Positions 1 through 6,288 of a stretch of DNA of 6,288 nt are shown here, in pieces (positions within the stretch are counted from its first letter, which is position 1; every line of letters begins with the position of its first letter). The notes under the pieces are model-generated. The model was given only the letters and a program-made list of their open reading frames with translations. It made no database searches and was not told where the DNA came from. The stretch is from an uncultured Devosia sp. (GTDB lineage: Bacteria > Pseudomonadota > Alphaproteobacteria > Rhizobiales > Devosiaceae), in assembly GCA_934553185.1 (NCBI GenBank), contig CAKTFF010000136.1, positions 1 to 6,288 of the forward strand, given 5' to 3'. The position numbers and the translations under genes were made by a program.

Positions 1-103
1 TGCCAAGGGGGCCTTTGCGCCCAAGGAACAGGGCGGCCGCGGCGGGCTCGAGCCGGTCCGCTATGGCGACTGGGAGATCAAGGGGCTGACCAGCGACTTT
101 TAA
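1..103 (+). CDS. SDHAF4-like / DUF1674 family protein, C-terminal end only
   Basis: This is the 3' end of a gene entering from the left edge; 33 codons and a TAA stop (101-103) are visible. The reading frame starts at position 2. The tail carries GGRGGLEP followed by VRYGDWEIKG and ends LTSDF, which matches the conserved C-terminus of the DUF1674 / succinate dehydrogenase assembly factor 4 family (pattern GGRGGxEPxRYGDWExKGxxxDF). In that family the protein binds the flavinylated SdhA subunit and helps it join SdhB; that role comes from studied homologues and is not shown here. Members are short, so most of the missing part probably lies just outside the window. Its stop codon overlaps the stop codon of the toxin gene on the other strand by four bases (TTAA, 100-103), leaving no intergenic space for a terminator. 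Confidence 0.88.
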   Translation, partial: AKGAFAPKEQGGRGGLEPVRYGDWEIKGLTSDF

Positions 104-402
104 TCTGGAAGCTGGTCGGGATTGCGCAGTCGGGCCATGGGCACAATCCGGATGACAAGGATGTCCTCTGGCCCGGGTTCGTAGAAAATAACGTGCCGCC
201 GGAATGATCGGCGACGTACGTTTCTGTGGCGTGACACTCCAATCGACACGCCAAGCTCCGGATACGCATCCAGTCCGGCGATAAGGTCATAGAGGCCGAC
301 GAGGTAGAGGCGTGCAGTTTGCTCGCCAAAACGCTCAATGCCATATCCCGTCAGGGCAATAATGTCGGCTCGCGCTTCCGGCGAAACGCGAACCGTTCTC
401 AA
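100..402 (-). CDS. parE: ParE/RelE-superfamily toxin of a type II toxin-antitoxin pair
   Basis: The product is 100 residues, the usual ParE size. It opens with the typical strand and helix (VRVSPEARADI, residues 4-14), then the helical hairpin with ERFGEQTAR (23-31) and AYPELG (46-51). It continues with the basic strand region RRRSFRRHVIFYEP (63-76) and closes on ILVIRIV (81-87) and RNPDQL. This order and the HVIFY core are typical of the ParE branch. ParE toxins poison DNA gyrase, while RelE relatives cleave mRNA; sequence alone does not settle which target this one has. The start is TTG (400-402), overlapping the antitoxin TGA stop (399-401), which suggests translation coupled to the antitoxin. 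No better ATG gives a full N-terminal strand. The frame is intact, so the toxin is probably functional. The stop is TAA at 100-102. Confidence 0.87.
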   Translation of the reverse strand: MRTVRVSPEARADIIALTGYGIERFGEQTARLYLVGLYDLIAGLDAYPELGVSIGVSRHRNVRRRSFRRHVIFYEPGPEDILVIRIVPMARLRNPDQLPD

Positions 403-668
403 CGCTGGTTACGCTGTTCGACCGAGCGGATGGCTTCTTGCATAACGTCCTCGACTGAAGGCAGGGTTACGGAACCGCTGGCCTTGGCTTCGGCGATCAT
501 GTCGTCGAGGTCTTCATCGGAATAAACGTATTCAGGATCTTCCAACTCCCGTTGTTGCCGAAGAAGGAAGCGCATGGCGTGGTCGATGGACTCAAAGGGG
601 CCGCCTTCGACTTTGGCATCCAGCCACGCCTTGACCTGGTCCGGAACCTTGATGGTGAGTTCTACCAT
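399..668 (-). CDS. parD: ParD-like antitoxin (ribbon-helix-helix type) of the type II pair
   Basis: The product is 89 residues from the ATG at 666-668. The N-terminal part, MVELTIKVPDQVKAWLD and then a Gly-Pro-Phe-x-Ser-Ile-Asp segment leading into AMRFLLRQQ (about residues 1-40), fits a ribbon-helix-helix DNA-binding fold: a short beta strand with alternating hydrophobic residues followed by two helices. The rest (about 41-89) is acidic and probably extended, as expected for a toxin-binding antitoxin tail. The family label ParD is inferred from this layout and from the ParE-like partner. A clear Shine-Dalgarno, AGGAG, stands about 7 bases upstream of this ATG. A longer in-frame version from a GTG at 728 would add 20 residues with no family resemblance, so I reject it. 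Antitoxins of this kind usually repress their own operon; see the inverted repeat at 667-700. The gene ends in TGA overlapping the toxin start. Confidence 0.83.
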   Translation of the reverse strand: MVELTIKVPDQVKAWLDAKVEGGPFESIDHAMRFLLRQQRELEDPEYVYSDEDLDDMIAEAKASGSVTLPSVEDVMQEAIRSVEQRNQR

Positions 669-700
669 GCTGTTCTCCTGTCCGAAAAGAATAACAGCAT
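667..700 (-). promoter_or_regulatory. Inverted repeat around the antitoxin ribosome binding site (possible operator or RNA hairpin)
   Basis: ATGCTGTT at 667-674 and AACAGCAT at 693-700 are perfect 8-base inverted copies separated by 18 bases. On the transcribed (minus) strand the AGGAG ribosome binding site lies between the arms, and the downstream arm includes the first two bases of the antitoxin ATG. It could be a DNA site for the ParD-like autorepressor or, as RNA, a hairpin with the ribosome binding site in the loop and the start codon in the stem. The repeat is seen directly; its function is inference. Confidence 0.4.
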
Positions 701-740
701 AGCTCAGGCCAAGCCAGCCTCGTAGCACTGGCGGCGATAC

Positions 741-1277
741 TCACCCCCGCGCCGCTTCGATCGCTGGCAGCAGTTCCCCCTGCACCGAGTCAGGCGTCAG
801 CGGCCCGACATGCTTGAAGGTGATGATCCCCTGGGCATCGACGACAAAGGTTTCCGGCACGCCATAGACGCCCCAATCGATGGAGATGCGCCGGTCGCGG
901 TCGGCGCCCACGGCGTCATAGGGGTTGCCCAGCTCTTGAAGGAAGGCACGGGCATTCTCTGGAGCATCGGCCTGGTTGATGCCGAACAGCCGCACGCCGG
1001 ACACGTCCTTGAGCGCCACGAGCAGCGGATGTTCGTCGCGGCAGGGAATGCACCAGGATGCAAACACATTGACCACCGTGACCGCGCCGGTAAGCTCGGC
1101 CGTGCCGAAGCCCGGCACGCCCAACTCGGGCACGGCGGGCATAACAAAGCTGGGGGCCGGCTTGTCGATCAGCACCGAGCGCACAAGGCCCGGATCGCGG
1201 TCCATGCTGGTGGCGAATACAGCGACGAGCGCGATAAGGGCGACAAGCGGCAGGGTGAACAGGGCATAGCGCATCAT
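741..1277 (-). CDS. ccmG: CcmG/DsbE, periplasmic thiol-disulfide oxidoreductase of cytochrome c maturation
   Basis: The product is 178 residues, normal for CcmG. An N-terminal hydrophobic segment (about residues 4-23) anchors it to the inner membrane with the thioredoxin domain in the periplasm. The redox motif is WCIPC with Cys76 and Cys79, preceded by VVNVFAS and followed by RDEHP, typical of CcmG. The conserved GVYGVPETF (136-144) holds the cis-proline Pro141 and the family acidic residue Glu142. In the known pathway CcmG, reduced by a CcdA/DsbD-type membrane donor, keeps the apocytochrome CXXCH thiols reduced, directly or via CcmH, for heme attachment. Its ATG (1275-1277) overlaps the ccmD stop by four bases (ATGA), so it is very likely translated from the same mRNA. 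A second ATG follows immediately; either start gives essentially the same protein. It is the last ccm gene of the block. Confidence 0.96.
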   Translation of the reverse strand: MMRYALFTLPLVALIALVAVFATSMDRDPGLVRSVLIDKPAPSFVMPAVPELGVPGFGTAELTGAVTVVNVFASWCIPCRDEHPLLVALKDVSGVRLFGINQADAPENARAFLQELGNPYDAVGADRDRRISIDWGVYGVPETFVVDAQGIITFKHVGPLTPDSVQGELLPAIEAARG

Positions 1278-1426
1278 GGCTGGCTGCGCCGCTTTTCAAG
1301 CATGGACAGCTTGTGCGTTGTTCTGCGCGCGTCCCACAGGGTCCAGCCGACAAGGGCAAGGACGCCCAGGCCGACGCCGATATAGGCCCAGACGATGAAC
1401 ACGGCATGGGGTCCAAGATCGATCAT
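1274..1426 (-). CDS. ccmD: CcmD, small membrane protein of the CcmABCD heme release complex
   Basis: This is a 50-residue gene lying exactly between ccmC and ccmG. It starts MIDLGPHAVFIVWAYIG, runs through a single hydrophobic membrane helix (about residues 8-31), and then has a charged cytoplasmic tail with DARRTTHK and a basic end (EKRRSQP). The pattern of PH-x-x-FI-x-x-AY near the start, one helix and a short basic tail is the recognised CcmD layout, and the length is typical. In studied systems CcmD associates with CcmABC and is needed to release heme-loaded CcmE. The ATG (1424-1426) overlaps the ccmC stop TGA (1423-1425), and its own TGA (1274-1276) overlaps the ccmG start, both as ATGA. 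The double overlap and the position make the call firm despite low sequence conservation in the family. Confidence 0.93.
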   Translation of the reverse strand: MIDLGPHAVFIVWAYIGVGLGVLALVGWTLWDARRTTHKLSMLEKRRSQP

Positions 1427-2184
1427 GCCGAGGCACCCTGCGCCAGCCGCCGCTGCAGCGTCGACACGCGGCGCCGCTTGATCTCGGTATGCATGGCCTT
1501 GAGCTGCAGCGTAACGAACAGCAAAGTAAACGCTGCAAACATCACGAGCAGCGGGGTGAGGATGGAGCCGGGCATGCGCGGCCCATCAGCGCGCAACACG
1601 CTGGCGGGCTGATGCAGCGTTGACCACCAATCCACGGAGAACTTGATGATGGGAATGTTGATCGCGCCAACAAGGGTAAACACCGCAATGACCCGCGCCG
1701 CACGCAACTGATCATCAAAGGCGCGCCACAGGGCAATGATGCCGAGGTAGATGAAAAGGAGCACCAGGGTCGAGGTCATGCGGCCGTCCCATTCCCAGAA
1801 CGTGCCCCAGGTGGGCCGCCCCCAAAGCGATCCGGTAAACAGCGCCAGGGCGGTGAACAGCGCACCCAGGGGCGCCGCGGCCTTCATCGACACATCGGCC
1901 AGCGGGTGGCGCCACACCAGCGTGCCGAGCGCCGAAACAGCCATCGCCCCGTAAACGAACTGGGACAGCCAGGCATTGGGGACGTGGACATACATGATGC
2001 GCACCGTGTTGCCCATCTGGTAGTCCTGCGGCGAGTTGAAGAAGCTGAACCACAGTCCTGTAGCAAGCAGGATCGCGGTGAGAATGGTCAGCGGCCAAAG
2101 AAGCGGGGTGGTCCAAAGAACGAACTGCCCCGGATGGGCGATCCGGCTCCACCAGCTCAGCTTGGGTGCGGTGTCTGTGCTCAT
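1423..2184 (-). CDS. ccmC: CcmC, heme-handling inner membrane protein (WWD domain)
   Basis: The product is 253 residues with about six hydrophobic segments, the usual CcmC size and topology. The tryptophan-rich WWD motif that binds heme at the periplasmic face is WGTFWEWDGR at 126-135. The two flanking conserved histidines are His67 in VHVPNAW and His191 in STLHQPAS. In the family CcmC passes heme to CcmE, with the ATP-hydrolysing CcmAB releasing holo-CcmE. The start chosen is the ATG at 2182-2184 (MSTDTAPKLSWW), with TAGGG about 9 bases upstream. The frame stays open much further upstream, to 3012, but that extension runs through ccmB and into ccmA in another frame and has no CcmC similarity. 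The motif has Phe129, Glu131 and Gly134 where the E. coli motif WGTWWVWDAR has Trp, Val and Ala; the key Trp and Asp residues are kept. The gene lies 11 bases after the ccmB stop. Confidence 0.96.
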   Translation of the reverse strand: MSTDTAPKLSWWSRIAHPGQFVLWTTPLLWPLTILTAILLATGLWFSFFNSPQDYQMGNTVRIMYVHVPNAWLSQFVYGAMAVSALGTLVWRHPLADVSMKAAAPLGALFTALALFTGSLWGRPTWGTFWEWDGRMTSTLVLLFIYLGIIALWRAFDDQLRAARVIAVFTLVGAINIPIIKFSVDWWSTLHQPASVLRADGPRMPGSILTPLLVMFAAFTLLFVTLQLKAMHTEIKRRRVSTLQRRLAQGASA

Positions 2185-2195
2185 GGCGATCAGCC

Positions 2196-2849
2196 CTAGT
2201 CCTCGCCCGAATTTATCGCAAGAGCCGCGGCAAGGGGCGCCAGCGCCACCGATATGAGGCTCAATGCCGCAAGAAACAACAGGGCAGCGCTCCCCTGGCC
2301 CGGGCTGACCGCGCCCGCACCAAAGATCAGCACCGGGATCGACAAGGGCGCGATCAGGATCGGGGCGATCAGCCCGCCGCGCCGGATCGCCACGGTCACC
2401 GCCGCGCCGATGGCGCCAAAGGCCGCCAGCGCCGGCGTGCCCAGCAACAAGGACAACAGCACCCGCAGGAGGGTTGCTCCGTCCATGGCAAGGAGCACGG
2501 CCACAAGCGGCGATGCCACGATCAGCGGCAGCGCCGAGACGGCCCAATGGATGATCAACTTTGCGGCAACAACCAGGGGGAACGGCAACTCGGCCTGGCG
2601 AAGAAGGATCAGCGAGCCATCCTCGTGATCGGGTTTGAACAGCCGGTCGAGCCCGAGCAGCATTGCAAGAAATGCCGCGATCCAGATGACGCCCGGCGCA
2701 ATCCGCGCCAGCAGCGCCTGGTCGGGCCCGACGGCGAAGGGCACGATGGCGCCCACGATCACGAAAAACAGCACCAGCGTCAGCACGTCGCCGCCACCGC
2801 GCAGGGCCAGCCGCCATTCCCGCCCGAGCATTGCCCCAAAGGCGGTCAT
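2196..2849 (-). CDS. ccmB: CcmB, membrane subunit of the CcmAB ABC transporter-like complex
   Basis: The product is 217 residues and strongly hydrophobic, with about six membrane helices, matching the CcmB family (about 220 residues). Recognisable family features are the N-terminal GREWRLALRGGGD (9-21), the first helix LVLFFVIVGAIVPFAVGP, the LGLDRLFKPDHEDGSL segment (65-80) after helix two, and LLRQAELPFPLV. CcmB pairs with the ATPase CcmA; together with CcmC and CcmD the complex is used to free heme-bound CcmE. It is not thought to export heme itself. The ATG (2847-2849) overlaps the ccmA stop by four bases (ATGA), and the TAG stop is 11 bases before ccmC. GC content is very high here: a hand count over 2221-2520 gives about 70%. 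Confidence 0.95.
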   Translation of the reverse strand: MTAFGAMLGREWRLALRGGGDVLTLVLFFVIVGAIVPFAVGPDQALLARIAPGVIWIAAFLAMLLGLDRLFKPDHEDGSLILLRQAELPFPLVVAAKLIIHWAVSALPLIVASPLVAVLLAMDGATLLRVLLSLLLGTPALAAFGAIGAAVTVAIRRGGLIAPILIAPLSIPVLIFGAGAVSPGQGSAALLFLAALSLISVALAPLAAALAINSGED

Positions 2850-3481
2850 GAGCGCGCCCCGAGCAACAGCGTTTCCAAGCGAGCCGGATTGGAGAGGGTA
2901 ATGGGGTCATGCGTTGCAGCAATGGCAAAGCCGCCCATATCGAGATGCCGGTCAAGCAGCCGAGTGACCAGCTCATGCCCTTCGCTATCGAGCGCTGCGG
3001 TGGGTTCATCAAGGAGCCAGAGCGGGCGGTGGGTCACCAGCAGCCGGGCCAGCGCCAGACGGCGCCCCTGCCCCGCCGACAGGAAACCGGCATCGAGATC
3101 GCTTAAATTCCCAAGCCCGACCTCATGGAGCGCGGCTTTAACCGCCATGCCGGTCGCACCGTTCACCGCGCGCCAGAAAAGAAGGTTTTCCCCCACGCTC
3201 AGCCGCGGCTTGAGGGCGTTGCGGTGGCCACAATAATGAAAGAGAGGTCCCGCCTCGGGATCGGCGCCATGGAGCGCGAAGCTTCCCTCCAATGGCAAAA
3301 CGACGCCAGCCAAGGTCAGCAGCAGCGTGGTCTTGCCCGTGCCGTTCGGCCCCTGGAGGAGGAGGCATTGCCCAGGCCCCACCGCAAAGCTCAATTGCCC
3401 GGTCAGCACCACCCCGCCCCGCCCGCAGGCAAGCCGGTCGGCGCGCAGTTGAAGCGGGGAATACACTTGCCGTGCGATCAT
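2846..3481 (-). CDS. ccmA: CcmA, ATP-binding subunit of the CcmAB complex
   Basis: The product is 211 residues, normal for CcmA. All ABC ATPase motifs are present and intact: Walker A GPNGTGKTT (44-52), signature LSAGQGRR (134-141), Walker B LWLLDEP (154-160) with catalytic Glu159, D-loop ALD (163-165), and switch His191 in ATHDP. The segment YCGHRNALKPRLSVGENL (83-100) is the CcmA-type replacement for the usual Q-loop region and separates CcmA from general transporters. It acts on the cytoplasmic side with CcmB, and its ATP hydrolysis drives release of holo-CcmE from CcmC. The start is the ATG at 3479-3481, with only a modest purine-rich stretch (GAGATGGGG) before it. It is the first gene of the block, divergent from acnA, so the operon promoter should lie within 3482-3650. 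Confidence 0.95.
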   Translation of the reverse strand: MIARQVYSPLQLRADRLACGRGGVVLTGQLSFAVGPGQCLLLQGPNGTGKTTLLLTLAGVVLPLEGSFALHGADPEAGPLFHYCGHRNALKPRLSVGENLLFWRAVNGATGMAVKAALHEVGLGNLSDLDAGFLSAGQGRRLALARLLVTHRPLWLLDEPTAALDSEGHELVTRLLDRHLDMGGFAIAATHDPITLSNPARLETLLLGARS

Positions 3482-3512
3482 GACCCCATCTCGTATTGGA
3501 GCCCGACGGGCA

Positions 3513-3541
3513 CTGGCAAGCCCGTTCGCAACTCTCTATAA
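3513..3541 (+). promoter_or_regulatory. Candidate sigma70-type promoter for acnA
   Basis: CTGGCA (3513-3518) and CTATAA (3536-3541) are 17 bases apart and oriented toward acnA. The -10-like box is good and the -35-like box mediocre. A transcript would start near 3548 and carry a leader of about 100 bases. This is pattern matching by eye in a 169-base divergent region. Confidence 0.35.
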
Positions 3542-3551
3542 CCCCGTGTAG

Positions 3552-3568
3552 TTTGGAGTCATTCCAGC
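3552..3568. promoter_or_regulatory. Weak Irr-type (ICE-like) palindrome at the acnA promoter
   Basis: TTTGGAGTCATTCCAGC matches 9 of the 14 defined positions of the palindromic Irr box TTTAGAANNNTTCTAAA. It contains the symmetric core TGGA-N5-TCCA and sits just downstream of the candidate acnA -10 box. Irr is the heme-responsive iron regulator of Rhizobiales. By my rough estimate a match this good would arise by chance in about one third of gaps this long, so only the placement makes it worth noting. Confidence 0.18.
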
Positions 3569-3650
3569 AAAGGCAGCGCTGTTGAGCGGCGGGGCATAAA
3601 GGCCCGGACCGGCGCGCCTGCCGCAAGCAGCAGAACAAGGGCGGAACACC

Positions 3651-6288
<2,638 letters not shown>

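Noticed and set aside
669..728. 20-codon N-terminal extension of the antitoxin from a GTG at 728
   Set aside because: AGGAG stands correctly before the ATG at 666-668, and the fold's first strand begins right there; the extension has no family resemblance.
731..755. GCGGCG / CGCCGC 6-base stem around the ccmG stop codon as a terminator
   Set aside because: The loop is 13 bases and no run of T follows directly on the minus strand, so it does not look like an intrinsic terminator.
810..1385. 191-codon open frame on the plus strand opposite ccmG and ccmD
   Set aside because: It is antisense to two firmly identified genes and has no recognisable domain.
2185..3012. Upstream in-frame extension of ccmC to a 529-codon frame
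   Set aside because: The extension runs out of frame through ccmB and the end of ccmA, is Arg and Gly rich and lacks any CcmC feature. The ATG at 2182-2184 with its own ribosome binding site fits family length.
2166..3236. 356-codon open frame on the plus strand
   Set aside because: It lies antisense to the well-supported ccmA and ccmB, and its translation is rich in Arg, Gln, His and Gly with no domain. It is a shadow frame caused by high GC.
3501..3511. Short palindrome GCCCG-A-CGGGC in the divergent gap
   Set aside because: Five-base GC arms are expected by chance in DNA of this composition, and nothing else supports an operator there.
3492..3519. Possible ccmA promoter on the minus strand (TTGCCA, 16-base spacer, AATACG)
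   Set aside because: The -10-like box is poor and the implied start site would leave a leader of only a few bases before the ccmA ATG, with no room for a ribosome binding site.

Overview
This window is a stretch of a high-GC chromosome, most likely from an alphaproteobacterium of the order Hyphomicrobiales (Rhizobiales), possibly a Devosia-type lineage. That placement is an inference from three things: the alphaproteobacterial character of the cytochrome c maturation proteins, the ccmABCDG block standing divergent to acnA, and the DUF1674 (SDHAF4-like) protein tail. No rRNA, tRNA, CRISPR array, insertion sequence or phage gene is visible.

Layout from left to right. Positions 1-103 (+) hold the last 33 codons of an SDHAF4/DUF1674 protein, a succinate dehydrogenase assembly factor. 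Positions 100-668 (-) hold a compact type II toxin-antitoxin pair, with a ParD-like antitoxin upstream and a ParE-like toxin downstream. Its toxin stop codon overlaps the SDHAF4 stop codon tail to tail. Positions 741-3481 (-) hold five cytochrome c maturation genes in the order ccmA, ccmB, ccmC, ccmD, ccmG. They are packed with 4-base overlaps, apart from an 11-base gap between ccmB and ccmC. Positions 3482-3650 are a divergent intergenic region. Positions 3651-6288 (+) hold acnA (aconitase), nearly complete and cut by the window edge about ten or more codons before its expected end.

How the genes work together. CcmA and CcmB, with CcmC and CcmD, handle heme on the periplasmic side of the inner membrane and release it on the heme chaperone CcmE. 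CcmG supplies reductant for the apocytochrome thiols. CcmE, CcmF, CcmH and CcmI are not in this window and would have to be encoded elsewhere. Aconitase (a 4Fe-4S enzyme), the succinate dehydrogenase assembly factor and cytochrome c maturation all belong to iron-dependent aerobic respiration and the TCA cycle. The toxin-antitoxin pair is the only accessory element: it is lower in GC (about 58% by hand count over 121-660, against about 70% over 2221-2520 in ccmB) and sits wedged between housekeeping genes.

I do not see a convincing undescribed system. The points most worth a second look are an 8-base perfect inverted repeat that brackets the antitoxin ribosome binding site and touches its start codon, the TTG start and stop/start overlap of the toxin gene, and a weak Irr-like palindrome at the predicted acnA promoter.
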